A program made the position numbers and the translations under genes. A stretch of DNA of 64,000 nt. It comes from Rhizobium metallidurans. GTDB lineage: Bacteria > Pseudomonadota > Alphaproteobacteria > Rhizobiales > Rhizobiaceae. Of the stretch, positions 8,265-17,307 are shown one piece after another; within the stretch, counting starts at the first letter, position 1, and each line of letters starts with the position of its first letter. The notes under the pieces are model-generated. The model made no database searches, had not been told where the DNA came from, and was given only the letters and a program-made list of their open reading frames with translations. The stretch is from NCBI RefSeq assembly GCF_014196505.1, contig NZ_JACIDW010000003.1, positions 478,368 through 542,367 on the forward strand. The letters are read 5' to 3'.

Positions 8265-9848
8265 GTGGAATATCAGGCTTACTCTATCCGTAAAATTCTG
8301 GATGCCGCCACCAGCGGCGAAATACGAATACCTGCATTCCAGCGTGGTTTTGTATGGGAGATGGATAGAGTAGCCCATCTCCTCGACAGCATCTACAAGG
8401 GATATCCATTCGGCTCACTTCTCTTTTGGCGCACCAAGCAGCAACTAGCTGCTGAGCGTAGGCTGGGCACCTTTATATTGCCTGCTCCACAGGCCGAGTA
8501 TCCGATCGACTACGTGCTTGATGGCCAGCAGCGTTTGACATCAATCTTCACTGTATTTCAGAATGAGCTAAAGCCGGAACCCAATCCTGAGTGGACGGAC
8601 ATCTATTTCGACCTAAATGCAGGCGACAACCCTCAAGACAGTGCCTTCCTAGCGCTGGAAAACGTCGAGGAGGCAGAGCGTCATAGATATTTCCCGATGC
8701 GTGTCTTGTTTGATTCTGTTGGCTACCGAGCCAACACTGATCATCTGGACAAAGCAAAAATCGCGGTCATCGACAAGCTGCAGGAGAAGTTCAAGGAAGT
8801 CACAATTCCGGTTCAAGTCCTGAAGAGTGAGGATCGTTCGATCGTCGCAATTGTGTTCGAGAGGATTAACCATCTGGGCGTCGCGCTGGATACAATGCAA
8901 CTTCTGTCTGCGTGGACGTGGAGCGAGGATTTTGACCTTCTGGATAAATTTCGCGACCTGCGGGACGAATTGTCAGACTTCGGGTTTGCCGGCGTGGGAG
9001 ACGACTCCGATCTTATCCTGAGTTGCGTTGCTGGAATTTTGGCAAAGGAGCCCGGCCCCGAAACGCTCCTAGCCCTAAATGGAGCAGACGTCCGTGCGCA
9101 GTTCCCACGTGTCGAACAAGGCATACGTGGTGCGATCGACTTTCTGAGAACGCAGCTAAAGGTGGTGAATCTAAAGCTCCTACCTTACCCGTCCATGCTT
9201 GTACCGCTGGCAGTGTTCTTCGCCGAGCCCGAGGGCAAGGACGTCGTGTATAATTCCGCGACCTATCAGCGTTTGAAACGGTGGTTCTGGCGGACTTGTT
9301 TTTCTGCTAGATATTCCAGTCAGACACGCAAGACGACCATTCACGATATTCAGCAGGTAGAGCTTCTAAAAAATGGTCAACCAAATACCTTTGGCGATAT
9401 TGATGTGAAGATCGACGAAACATTCTTCAGGAATTCGTTTCGTGTCGGCGCAGCCGCTACCAAGACATTTGTGTTGTTATTGTCTAATAACTCGCCAAGA
9501 AGCTTGTTGTCCGGCAAGCAAATCGATTTAGACAAAGTGCTGCAGAGCTACAATAGATCTGAATTTCATCACACTTATCCGCGAGCATTTTTGCGAGACC
9601 AGGGATATGAAGAAGCATCTATAAATATGCTGGCGAACTTCTGCTTTCTAAGCGGCGCAGAAAATAGGAATATTGGCAAGAAAAAGCCCTCGGTTTACCT
9701 GAGCGACTTGGGAGGCCCAGAGCATAATATCGAGGAGACACTCGCGTCCGCTTTCTGCAAAGCCGAGGAGTTTAACGACGACTATGAGTTTTTCTTGAAG
9801 GGTCGGCTGGCACGGCTTGTTGCCTTCGCGGAAAAACTAATGGGCTGA
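8265..9848 (+). CDS. DUF262 / HNH nuclease, GmrSD-like
   Basis: The N-terminal DUF262 (ParB/Srx-like NTPase) domain shows IPAFQRGFVW and the signature DGQQRLTS (residues 86-93). The C-terminus carries an HNH-type nuclease motif: EFHHTYPRAF with the His pair near 435-436, followed by Asn near 454 and 469. In GmrS/GmrD and the fused BrxU, these domains cut modified phage DNA with NTP hydrolysis, so a type IV restriction or anti-phage role is likely but inferred. Codon use is more AT-rich than in flanking genes, suggesting transfer. The start is uncertain: GTG 8265 follows GGGGG, and a GTG at 8220 adds 15 residues. No modification or specificity partner is adjacent. Confidence 0.82.
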   Translation: MEYQAYSIRKILDAATSGEIRIPAFQRGFVWEMDRVAHLLDSIYKGYPFGSLLFWRTKQQLAAERRLGTFILPAPQAEYPIDYVLDGQQRLTSIFTVFQNELKPEPNPEWTDIYFDLNAGDNPQDSAFLALENVEEAERHRYFPMRVLFDSVGYRANTDHLDKAKIAVIDKLQEKFKEVTIPVQVLKSEDRSIVAIVFERINHLGVALDTMQLLSAWTWSEDFDLLDKFRDLRDELSDFGFAGVGDDSDLILSCVAGILAKEPGPETLLALNGADVRAQFPRVEQGIRGAIDFLRTQLKVVNLKLLPYPSMLVPLAVFFAEPEGKDVVYNSATYQRLKRWFWRTCFSARYSSQTRKTTIHDIQQVELLKNGQPNTFGDIDVKIDETFFRNSFRVGAAATKTFVLLLSNNSPRSLLSGKQIDLDKVLQSYNRSEFHHTYPRAFLRDQGYEEASINMLANFCFLSGAENRNIGKKKPSVYLSDLGGPEHNIEETLASAFCKAEEFNDDYEFFLKGRLARLVAFAEKLMG

Positions 9849-9860
9849 TACTAAAATGAA

Positions 9861-9881
9861 TGACGTTTCTCGATAACGTCA
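9861..9881 (+). other. Hairpin behind the DUF262 gene
   Basis: A perfect 7-bp stem TGACGTT/AACGTCA with a 7-base loop lies 12 bases after the stop. It may end transcription, but only ATTTGG follows, not a real T-run. Confidence 0.4.
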
Positions 9882-9989
9882 ATTTGGTACCCTTAACATA
9901 ATCGTTTTACTCACGCCCTCGATTGTCGGGCCGAGGGGGAAAGAGGCGCTTGTCCGTGCAACGACTTGAAGGCTCTCGCAGCTGGCAGC

Positions 9990-10277
9990 CTAAAACCTCT
10001 CCGGCCACCGCTGCGCCGCATGGAAAACCGCAATGATCTCGACGTGCCCTGCGTTGAGCCGATAGGCAACGATGTAGGGAATATCCGCCAGAGCCAGTTC
10101 CCTGGTGCCGGCTATTCGGCCGGGACGTCCCATGTCGGGCTGATCACGCAGGAGATCAATGGCGGCGGCAAGTCGGGCGATGACGCGTTGAGCGGCAGCG
10201 GGGTTATCCTGCCCGATCCATTCACCGATGTGCCTTAGATTGCCGAGCGCGCGCCTTGTGTAACGGATTGGCGGCAT
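9990..10277 (-). CDS. ParE/RelE-like toxin
   Basis: The 95-residue protein has the compact ParE/RelE fold pattern: an N-terminal RYTRRALGNLRHIGEWI helix pair, the segment GRPGRIAGTRELAL, and a C-terminal VAYRLNAGHVEIIAVFHAAQRWP strand and helix (family ParE_toxin). ParE toxins poison DNA gyrase; RelE toxins cut mRNA at the ribosome. The HAAQRWP end favours ParE, but target choice cannot be read from sequence. The ATG at 10277 shares one base with the stop of the antitoxin gene upstream (TGATG), so translation is coupled and the antitoxin is made first, the usual order. Confidence 0.88.
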   Translation of the reverse strand: MPPIRYTRRALGNLRHIGEWIGQDNPAAAQRVIARLAAAIDLLRDQPDMGRPGRIAGTRELALADIPYIVAYRLNAGHVEIIAVFHAAQRWPERF

Positions 10278-10522
10278 CAGGCGCCGCGCGTTTTTACGCC
10301 ATACTTGGCGAAAACCGCGTTCACCTCGTCTTCGCTCGCAAATTCTCCCCGGTCGGCTTCCGCGAGGCCGGCCTCGATTTCGGCCAACTGCCACTCCTCG
10401 CGGGCGAGAAAATCCTCGATCGCATCGGCGGCGACGCTGTCGGCTGGTTTCGACAGCTTGTCGGCCAGGCGGTCGAGGCGGGCAGCAGTTTCCTCGGGAA
10501 GATGGACGGTAATCGCATTCAT
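10277..10522 (-). CDS. Ribbon-helix-helix antitoxin (ParD/CopG-like)
   Basis: The 81-residue protein starts with a ribbon-helix-helix DNA-binding segment (ITVHLPEETAARLDRLADK) that dimerises and should bind its own promoter. The acidic C-terminal half (EEWQLAEIEAGLAEADRGEF) is the part that normally wraps and neutralises the toxin. GGTTCTCC before the start (GGAGAACC on the coding strand) is a good ribosome binding site. It overlaps the toxin gene by one base, forming a type II module. No recombinase or plasmid gene is near; chromosomal copies of this type are common. Confidence 0.88.
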   Translation of the reverse strand: MNAITVHLPEETAARLDRLADKLSKPADSVAADAIEDFLAREEWQLAEIEAGLAEADRGEFASEDEVNAVFAKYGVKTRGA

Positions 10523-10582
10523 GGAGAACCTCCGGTTCAGGCGATTATGGGAGTTTGGTCAGTGGCGTCAAGCTGACACCCT

Positions 10583-13516
10583 TTACCTTCCCGGCCGCCC
10601 CGTCTTGCCCTTCGTCCGCTTCTGCCTCTTCACATCGCCCGCATCCTCATAGCTGCCGACACCGGTCTTGCCGCGCACCAGGGGGCGCGGGTCGTCGCGG
10701 TCGGGTTGGCCTTCGAGGAGGGGGGAGAAGCGCTTGGTGCTCTTGGCGGCGTCGGGCTTTTCCGGGAGCTTGCCTGATACGGGCTTTTCGGTGCGGCCGA
10801 CGGTCATTTCGTCGAGGTCGTTCCGACGGAATGTGCGTGAGGGGATGGCGGTATCGGTGCCTGGGCCCATGTCGTCGAGGGTCGGCTTCTGGAAGAGGGA
10901 GGTGGCCTCGGTGTTCGCGGCTTTCCCCTCCCCAACCCTCCCCACAGGGGGGAGGGAGCCGGTTGAGGTTGCCGATGGGTTGAGGGACTCGCGGGTCGCC
11001 TTGGCGTTCCGCTTGATGCCTTCCATGGCCTTGGACTCCTCGCGCGCCATCGGGTCGTCCATCACGGCGAGTTCGGCGGCCTTGAGGCGTTTGATTTCGT
11101 CGCGCAGGCGGGCGGCTTTTTCGAAGTCGAGATCGGCTGCGGCGTCGCGCATCTGTTTTTCCAGCGCGTTGAGATGGGTCTGCAGGTTGCCGCCCACGAG
11201 GTTGCCGCCGTCGGCGAAGCCCTTGCCTGACACACCGGAGATGTCGGCGCGGACGTGGTCGCGTTCATAGACGCTCTCGAGGATGTCGGAGATCTTCGCC
11301 TTCACCGATTCCGGGGTGATGCCGTGTTCGGTGTTGTAAGCCACCTGCTTTTCGCGGCGGCGGGCGGTTTCGTCCATGGCGCGCTGCATCGAGCCGGTGA
11401 CGGTGTCGGCATAGAGGATGACCTTGCCGTCGACGTTACGCGCCGCGCGGCCGATCGTCTGCACCAGCGAGGTCTCGGAGCGCAGAAAGCCTTCCTTGTC
11501 GGCATCGAGAATGGCGACGAAACCGCACTCGGGAATGTCGAGGCCTTCGCGCAGAAGGTTGATGCCGACGAGGACGTCGAAAGCACCCAGACGAAGATCG
11601 CGGATGATCTCGATACGCTCCAGCGTGTCGATGTCCGAGTGCATGTAGCGGACGCGCACGCCCTGTTCATGCAGGTATTCGGTGAGGTCCTCGGCCATGC
11701 GCTTGGTGAGCACGGTGCAGAGCGTGCGGTATCCCCTCGCGGCGGTCTCGCGGATCTCGCCAAGGACGTCGTCGACTTGGCTGCGGGCGGAGCGGACCTC
11801 GACCGGCGGGTCGATCAGGCCGGTCGGGCGGATCACCTGCTCGGCGAAGACGCCGCCGGACTGGTCGAGTTCCCAGCCGCCGGGGGTGGCGGAGACGGCG
11901 ACCGTGTCGGGGCGCATCGCGTCCCATTCCTCGAAGCGCAGCGGCCGGTTGTCCATGCAGGACGGCAGGCGGAAGCCGTATTCGGCGAGCGTTGCCTTGC
12001 GGCGGAAGTCGCCCCGGTACATGCCGCCGATCTGCGGAATGGTGACGTGGCTTTCGTCGATGAAGAGCAGGGCGTTGTCGGGGATATATTCGAACAGGGT
12101 CGGCGGCGGCTCGCCGGGGCTGCGGCCGGTGAGATAGCGCGAATAGTTCTCGATGCCGGCGCAGGAGCCGGTGGCCTCAAGCATCTCGACATCGTAGCGG
12201 GTGCGCTGCTCCAGGCGCTGGGCTTCCAGCAGGCGGCCGGCCTTTTCGAGCTCGGCGAGGCGCAGGCGCAGCTCTTCCTTGATCGCCTTGATGGCGCCGT
12301 TCAGCGTCGGGCGCGGGGTGACATAGTGGCTGTTGGCGTAGATCTTCACGCTCTTAAGGTCGCCGGTCTTCTGGCCGGTGAGCGGGTCGAACTCGGTGAT
12401 GGCGTCGATCTCGTCGCCGAACATGGAGATGCGCCAGGCCGCGTCTTCCAAGTGGGCCGGGAAGATTTCGATCGTGTCGCCGCGAACGCGGAAGGAGCCG
12501 CGGACGAAATTGATGTCCTGGCGCTTGTATTGCTGCGCCACCAGGTCGGCCAATAGTTGACGTTGGTCCAGGCGATCGCCGACTTCCATCTGGAAGGTCA
12601 TGGCGGTGTAGGTCTCGACCGAGCCGATACCGTAGATGCAGGAGACGGAGGCGACGATGATGCAATCGTCGCGCTCGAGCAGAGATCGGGTGGCGGAGTG
12701 GCGCATGCGGTCGATCTGCTCGTTGATCGAACTTTCCTTCTCGATGAAGGTATCGGAGCGCGGCACATAGGCTTCCGGCTGGTAGTAGTCGTAGTAGCTG
12801 ACGAAATATTCCACCGCGTTGTCGGGGAAGAAGTTCTTGAATTCGCTGTAGAGCTGCGCCGCCAGCGTCTTGTTCGGCGCCAGGATGACGGCCGGGCGCT
12901 GCGTGGCCTCGATCACCTTGGCCATGGTGAAGGTCTTGCCGGAGCCGGTGACGCCGAGCAGCACCTGGCTGCGGTCGCCATTGTCGAGGCCTTCGACGAG
13001 GTCCTTGATCGCCGTCGGCTGGTCACCAGCAGGTGAATATTCCGAGTTCATGCGGATCTCGATGCCGCCTTCGGATTTCGGCGGCCGGGCAGGGCGATGC
13101 GGCGTCCACATCTTGCCGTCCTTGAACAGCGGATTGCCGCTTTCGATCAGCGCCGAAAGCGCCTCCACCGTGGCGGTCACGGCAGTGCCGGCCTTCAGCG
13201 CGGCGGCGTCTTCCAAGGAGACGTCGAGGCCGGAGACCGGGTTGAGGCCGGCCGCCGCGCGCGTCTTCGGGTCGGTCGAGCCGCCCATGGACGTGCCTCT
13301 GGCGGATTTGGACGCCGCGATCTCCACCTTCTTGCGGTGCTTGCCGGCCTTGGAGGCGATCTGCCGCTGCGTCTCGACGCCGGATGCCTCGGCATCGGCC
13401 TCCAGCTGCTTCACCCAATCGGCGACGGAACCCTCGAGCGGGGCGCCTTCGAACGCGGATTGGGGAGCTTCCTCGAAACCATCGGGGGCGGGGGAGTTTT
13501 TCGGAGATTTGGCCAT
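10583..13516 (-). CDS. uvrB: Excinuclease ABC subunit B, long form
   Basis: UvrB is the damage-verifying helicase-like subunit of nucleotide excision repair. Of 977 residues, about 155 at the N-terminus (Ala/Lys rich, probably disordered) precede the core, which starts before the Walker A motif GVTGSGKT (188-195). The damage-binding beta-hairpin [12 protein letters not shown], the helicase motifs and the C-terminal UVR motif that contacts UvrC ([19 protein letters not shown]) are intact. About 180 further residues are low complexity and include a segment that looks like a translated palindromic repeat. The ATG at 13516 (MAKSPKN) is chosen; the much longer open frame upstream is antisense to the SulP gene. 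Confidence 0.94.
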   Translation of the reverse strand: MAKSPKNSPAPDGFEEAPQSAFEGAPLEGSVADWVKQLEADAEASGVETQRQIASKAGKHRKKVEIAASKSARGTSMGGSTDPKTRAAAGLNPVSGLDVSLEDAAALKAGTAVTATVEALSALIESGNPLFKDGKMWTPHRPARPPKSEGGIEIRMNSEYSPAGDQPTAIKDLVEGLDNGDRSQVLLGVTGSGKTFTMAKVIEATQRPAVILAPNKTLAAQLYSEFKNFFPDNAVEYFVSYYDYYQPEAYVPRSDTFIEKESSINEQIDRMRHSATRSLLERDDCIIVASVSCIYGIGSVETYTAMTFQMEVGDRLDQRQLLADLVAQQYKRQDINFVRGSFRVRGDTIEIFPAHLEDAAWRISMFGDEIDAITEFDPLTGQKTGDLKSVKIYANSHYVTPRPTLNGAIKAIKEELRLRLAELEKAGRLLEAQRLEQRTRYDVEMLEATGSCAGIENYSRYLTGRSPGEPPPTLFEYIPDNALLFIDESHVTIPQIGGMYRGDFRRKATLAEYGFRLPSCMDNRPLRFEEWDAMRPDTVAVSATPGGWELDQSGGVFAEQVIRPTGLIDPPVEVRSARSQVDDVLGEIRETAARGYRTLCTVLTKRMAEDLTEYLHEQGVRVRYMHSDIDTLERIEIIRDLRLGAFDVLVGINLLREGLDIPECGFVAILDADKEGFLRSETSLVQTIGRAARNVDGKVILYADTVTGSMQRAMDETARRREKQVAYNTEHGITPESVKAKISDILESVYERDHVRADISGVSGKGFADGGNLVGGNLQTHLNALEKQMRDAAADLDFEKAARLRDEIKRLKAAELAVMDDPMAREESKAMEGIKRNAKATRESLNPSATSTGSLPPVGRVGEGKAANTEATSLFQKPTLDDMGPGTDTAIPSRTFRRNDLDEMTVGRTEKPVSGKLPEKPDAAKSTKRFSPLLEGQPDRDDPRPLVRGKTGVGSYEDAGDVKRQKRTKGKTGRPGR
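10921..10957. repeat. Palindromic repeat within the uvrB tail
   Basis: A stem CCCTCCCC/GGGGAGGG (10936-10943 and 10949-10956), with CCCCTCCCCAA before it, looks like a common rhizobial intergenic palindrome, yet it lies in frame and encodes about [14 protein letters not shown] of UvrB (residues 854-867). A shorter relative, CCCTCCC/GGGAGGG, occurs at 6458-6474. Confidence 0.55.
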
Positions 13517-13801
13517 GGCCGGAATATGGAGAGAGTCAGCGGGAAATGGAAGAGGCAAAGAGTACAAAAGGGAAACGGATTTGTCCGCGTCCGGCCCCTG
13601 AACGCCTGTGGTCACGAAATGGCCCGGTGATATTGCATCGCGGCAAAAATGCGGTCTATAACGGGCGCACTCACCACGGACCCGGTGAAACTCCGGGTGG
13701 CTCTTCTGGCCGCCGATCCGCCAGACAACGCAAAACCTGCACGCCATTTTTCGACCGCCCGTCCGGGCGCGTTGGGCCACGCTTTGCGAGATATCATCAA
13801 C

Positions 13802-15268
13802 ATGCACGTATCCTCCCTCCGCCGGGATTGGTTTTCCAATCCGACACGCGAAATGCTTGCCGGCGCCGTCGCCACCTTCGCGCTGATCCCAGAGGTCATC
13901 GCCTTCTCCTTCGTCGCCGGCGTCGATCCGCAGGTCGGCCTGTTCGCCTCCTTCGTCATCGGCATCGTCATCGCCTTCACCGGCGGCCGTCCGGCGATGA
14001 TCTCGGCCGCCGCCGGCTCCGTGGCGCTGGTCGCGGCGCCGCTGGTCAGCTCCCACGGGCTGCCCTATCTCTTCGCCGCCGGCCTGCTCGCCGGCATCAT
14101 CCAGATCGTCTTCGGCCTGCTGCGGCTCGGCGTCCTGATGCGATTCGTGTCGAAATCGGTGCGCACCGGCTTCGTCAACGCGCTGGCGATCCTGATCTTC
14201 GGGGCGCAGCTGCCGCATATCATCGGCGGCGACTGGATCGCCTATGCGATGCTGGCCGCCGGCCTGGCGGTGATCTACATCGCGCCGCGCATCACCACCG
14301 CCATTCCGTCGCCGCTGATCTGCATCCTGCTGTTGACCGTCGCCTCCGTCGGCCTGCAGCTGCCGGTCCTGACCGTTGCCGATCTCGGCAAGCTGCCGGA
14401 TTCGCTGCCGGTCTTCGCCTGGCCGCAGGTGCCGCTGACCCTGGAGACACTTCGCATCATCGCCGGCCCGGCACTGGCCATCGCCATGGTCGGCCTGCTG
14501 GAATCGATGATGACGGCGAGTGTCGTCGACGACCTCACCGACACCACCAGCGACAAGAACCGCGAATGCGCCGGCCTCGGCATCGCCAACACCGCCGCCA
14601 GCCTTTTCGGCGGCATCGCCGGATGCGGCATGATCGGCCAGACGGTCAGCAACGTGAAATATGGCGGCCGCGGCCGTCTCTCGACGCTGTTCGCCGGCGC
14701 GCTGTTGCTGATCCTCATGGTGCTCCTCAAGCCGTGGGTCTCGCAGGTGCCGGTCGCGGCGTTGGTCGCGATCATGGTCATGGTGTCGATCGACACCTTC
14801 GACTGGTCGTCGGTCAAGACCATGGTGGTGCATCCGAAGACGTCCAGCATCGTCATGCTGGCGACCGTCGTCGTCACCGTCTTCACCGCCAACCTGGCGC
14901 TCGGCGTCACCGTCGGCGTCCTCCTGAGCGGCGTCTTCTTCACCTTCAAGGTCGCCAGGCTGCTGTCGATCCGCAAGCAGACGGACGAGGCAGGCGAGCG
15001 CATCGTCTACCATGTCGCCGGCCAGGTCTTCTTCGCGTCCGCCGACGTCTTCATCGACGCCTTCGACATCGCCGATGCCGAGGGCATGGCGGTGACGATC
15101 GACCTCACGCACGCGCATTTCTGGGACATCACCGCCGTCGCGGCGCTGGACCGGGTGGTGCAGCGCTTCAAGGCGCACGACGTTGCCGTCGAGGTGATCG
15201 GCCTCAACGAGGCGAGCGCGACGCTGATCGGCCGGCTCGACAATGCGCCGAGCCTGAAGGAAGTCTGA
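13802..15268 (+). CDS. SulP/SLC26 anion transporter with STAS domain
   Basis: The 488-residue protein has about ten to twelve hydrophobic segments over residues 1-370 with the SulP features ([18 protein letters not shown] near 25, then [11 protein letters not shown] and [18 protein letters not shown]), followed by a cytoplasmic STAS domain (about 380-488; [20 protein letters not shown]). SulP proteins carry sulfate, bicarbonate or other anions; the substrate here is not predictable. The ATG at 13802 fits the family; the open frame further upstream is in the uvrB-sulP promoter region. It is divergent from uvrB. Remnants of a hydrolase follow in the same frame directly after the stop. Confidence 0.9.
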   Translation: MHVSSLRRDWFSNPTREMLAGAVATFALIPEVIAFSFVAGVDPQVGLFASFVIGIVIAFTGGRPAMISAAAGSVALVAAPLVSSHGLPYLFAAGLLAGIIQIVFGLLRLGVLMRFVSKSVRTGFVNALAILIFGAQLPHIIGGDWIAYAMLAAGLAVIYIAPRITTAIPSPLICILLLTVASVGLQLPVLTVADLGKLPDSLPVFAWPQVPLTLETLRIIAGPALAIAMVGLLESMMTASVVDDLTDTTSDKNRECAGLGIANTAASLFGGIAGCGMIGQTVSNVKYGGRGRLSTLFAGALLLILMVLLKPWVSQVPVAALVAIMVMVSIDTFDWSSVKTMVVHPKTSSIVMLATVVVTVFTANLALGVTVGVLLSGVFFTFKVARLLSIRKQTDEAGERIVYHVAGQVFFASADVFIDAFDIADAEGMAVTIDLTHAHFWDITAVAALDRVVQRFKAHDVAVEVIGLNEASATLIGRLDNAPSLKEV

Positions 15269-15601
15269 GCGCATCGCGCCGGGACCGACAAGGCGGTCCC
15301 GGCCTTCCTGCGCGATTTCGCCGGCGATATCCCGGAGGCGAAGGCGAGGGTGCTCCATGCCGTGCAGCAGCCGTTCAACAAGGCGTTGCTGGCGGGCAAG
15401 ACCACGCAGGCGGCATGGCGCTCGAAGCCGAGCTGGTATGCGGTATCGACGGAGGATCGGACAATCAACCCGGATCTCGAGCGCTTCATGGCCAAGCGCA
15501 TGAGCGCCCGGACCATCGAGCTCAAATCCAGCCATCTGTCGATGATCTCGCATCCCGACGAGATCACCCGGATGATCGTCGAGGCGGCCGGCGGCCGCTG
15601 A
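15269..15601 (+). pseudogene. Alpha/beta hydrolase remnant (C-terminal part only)
   Basis: Directly behind the SulP stop codon, and in the same frame, about 110 codons encode the C-terminal third of an alpha/beta hydrolase: [17 protein letters not shown], then [20 protein letters not shown] and [20 protein letters not shown]. The Asp of TEDRTI and the His of SSHLSM fit the acid and base of a catalytic triad, but the nucleophile-bearing N-terminal part is missing and no proper start exists. Position and frame suggest that a deletion or the arrival of the SulP gene removed the front of the gene. A GTG at 15350 could start an 83-residue peptide, but this is unlikely to be functional. Confidence 0.72.
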
Positions 15602-15621
15602 GCTGACGCCGCATGAGTGAA

Positions 15622-15648
15622 CGTCGCGGTCCGATCAGGACCGCGACG
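15622..15648. other. Perfect 11-bp hairpin at the end of the DUF2778 gene
   Basis: CGTCGCGGTCC and GGACCGCGACG flank a 5-base loop. On the minus strand, the stop codon of the DUF2778 gene falls at the loop. No T-run follows on either strand, so it may protect the mRNA 3' end rather than terminate. Confidence 0.5.
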
Positions 15649-16957
15649 AGAACAGCGAGGCGACGGTGGATTTCGGCCTGTCCGGCAGGCTGGAGACGAC
15701 TTCCAGCTGCTGGATGTCGCCGCGCTTGAAGGCGGCGAGGAAGCGCTTGTAATCCTTGAAGGAGATGCAGCCGTTGGAATCGCCCTTGGCGCCAAGCATA
15801 TAGGTGTGGGCGAGCAGGCCAACACGGTCGAACACCTTGCCCGCGCCGCCGATTGGATTGAGCCGGATCGCGGCCACGCCGTGGAACAGGCTTTCGCGCA
15901 TGCTCAGCGTATAGATATGCGGCGGCGTCGGACCGCGCATCTTCTCGCGGATGTAGCTTGGATTGTCGCGCATCTTCCCAAGACCGGAATGCGCCTCGAG
16001 GCGTTCTCCATTCGGCAGGTAGACCATGCCCGCCGAGATGTCATAGACGGCGACGCCGGCGCGGGCGACGGCCTGGCGCTTCGGCACAACCGGGATTTCA
16101 CCCTGATCGTCGGTGACATCGGGCCGCGCGTAGGCGAGGACCGGTTCGGCCGGCCGTGTCGCGCCGTCCTTTGCAGGCGCGCGCTTCAGCATTCCGTCCG
16201 GACGGGCCATCGGCAGCGGCGCGGACGCATCGCCTTCATTGAGGACGAGGCCGAATGCCTGGCTGCTGTTGGCGCTCACCGCCGCGCCGGTATTGGTGGC
16301 GACGCTCGCGACTTCGGCGGCAGCGGGCTTGGCGGGCGCGGCCGCGACGCTGGCCCTCGGCTGGGCTTCAGTCTTCGCGGACGCCGCCAGCGCCAGCAGG
16401 GCAGGGGCTTCGAGCGCCGCGACTTCGGCCTTCGACGGAATGATGATGCGATCTTGCGAGGATGCGCTGGCAACGGTTTCTTCCGCTGGCGGGTTCGTCG
16501 TCACGGACGGCTGGGCGGCCGCAACCGGGGCCGCAAAGGTGACGCTGGTCACCTTCTGCACGGGCACGGTGTCGGCGATGACGGGGGTGGTGCTGCCGGC
16601 GAATGCCGCCTTGATCGCGCCCGGCGTCAGGGCCCGACGGTTTTCGGCCGCCGTGTAAGCCTGCAGGCGCGAGAACTTGGAGACGCGGATGTTGCGTTCC
16701 TTGACAGCGGCGGGGCGTTCCTTGAAGGCGGCTGACACCGCGACGTGCTGCACCAGCGCGACGTCGTTGGCGGCGCTCTTGTAGGGCGGCGGCGCGGCTG
16801 CGGGCACGGTGGCGATCGATGTCACGACCCATGCCGAGGCGGCAAAACTTGCGCCGATGAGCCCCGCCCCCGAGATGAGGCGGAATAAGCGACTGAAACG
16901 AGAAATGGGCGTACCTACTGGCCTGGTATTGGCAAACACATCGACCGCAAACGCCAT
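15635..16957 (-). CDS. DUF2778 (Tlde1-like) envelope protein
   Basis: The 440-residue protein has a short basic N-terminus, one hydrophobic segment (about 28-50) that should anchor it or act as a signal, a long Ala/Pro/Val-rich spacer (50-290), and a C-terminal DUF2778 domain (about 300-420). DUF2778 is the family of Tlde1, a type VI effector with L,D-transpeptidase/carboxypeptidase activity on peptidoglycan tetrapeptides. The catalytic-type pattern is visible as HTYMLGAKGDSNGC (His near 384, Cys near 397). No type VI genes are in the window, so a housekeeping wall-modifying role is as likely as an effector role. Confidence 0.8.
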   Translation of the reverse strand: MAFAVDVFANTRPVGTPISRFSRLFRLISGAGLIGASFAASAWVVTSIATVPAAAPPPYKSAANDVALVQHVAVSAAFKERPAAVKERNIRVSKFSRLQAYTAAENRRALTPGAIKAAFAGSTTPVIADTVPVQKVTSVTFAAPVAAAQPSVTTNPPAEETVASASSQDRIIIPSKAEVAALEAPALLALAASAKTEAQPRASVAAAPAKPAAAEVASVATNTGAAVSANSSQAFGLVLNEGDASAPLPMARPDGMLKRAPAKDGATRPAEPVLAYARPDVTDDQGEIPVVPKRQAVARAGVAVYDISAGMVYLPNGERLEAHSGLGKMRDNPSYIREKMRGPTPPHIYTLSMRESLFHGVAAIRLNPIGGAGKVFDRVGLLAHTYMLGAKGDSNGCISFKDYKRFLAAFKRGDIQQLEVVSSLPDRPKSTVASLFSSRS

Positions 16958-17307
16958 GACACTCGTCTTTCACAACTCGTTACTGAGGCCGGCGGTACAC
17001 GGAAACGGATACTTCTTCGCCGGGGCCGGTAATGGGGCATCGGGGCCAAAATGCGGCCTTCCATGCTTTCCGGTTGACCTGGAGAATGACGAATTATGGT
17101 AACCAAACCCTTTACGACGGCGTCGCCCGTTGTGAAATTCTTCACCTTGTCCGCTAACCATGTTGTTCTTGTTCGCTTTTTTCTAATGTGGCGCGGACTG
17201 GCCAGTCGATGTGGGGCTATGTCACCGATTTCATGTAAATATTAGCGGGAAACTATATTGCGATTGTGCTATGAAGTGGCATCGAGGGCTTCCGAGGGGA
17301 GACGCCG
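16958..17307. other. Gene-free divergent promoter region
   Basis: No gene or RNA is supported in these 350 bases. They lie between the divergent DUF2778 and methyltransferase genes and turn AT-rich from about 17160, which fits promoters for both. No clear operator or repeat is seen. Confidence 0.45.

Noticed and set aside
9990..10394. 134-residue version of the ParE-like toxin
   Set aside because: The first 39 residues are Arg-rich and antisense-free reading of the antitoxin gene in another frame. The ATG at 10277, overlapping the antitoxin stop, is the natural start.
13517..15553. Open frame extending uvrB to 1656 residues across the SulP region on the minus strand
   Set aside because: The extension is antisense to a well-supported SulP gene, is full of Asp/Arg/His/Gln low-complexity typical of reverse-strand reading in high-GC DNA, and has no UvrB family support. 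The start at 13516 fits.
15622..15648. Strong hairpin as a bidirectional intrinsic terminator
   Set aside because: The stem is perfect, but there is no T-run on either side; it is listed only as a hairpin.
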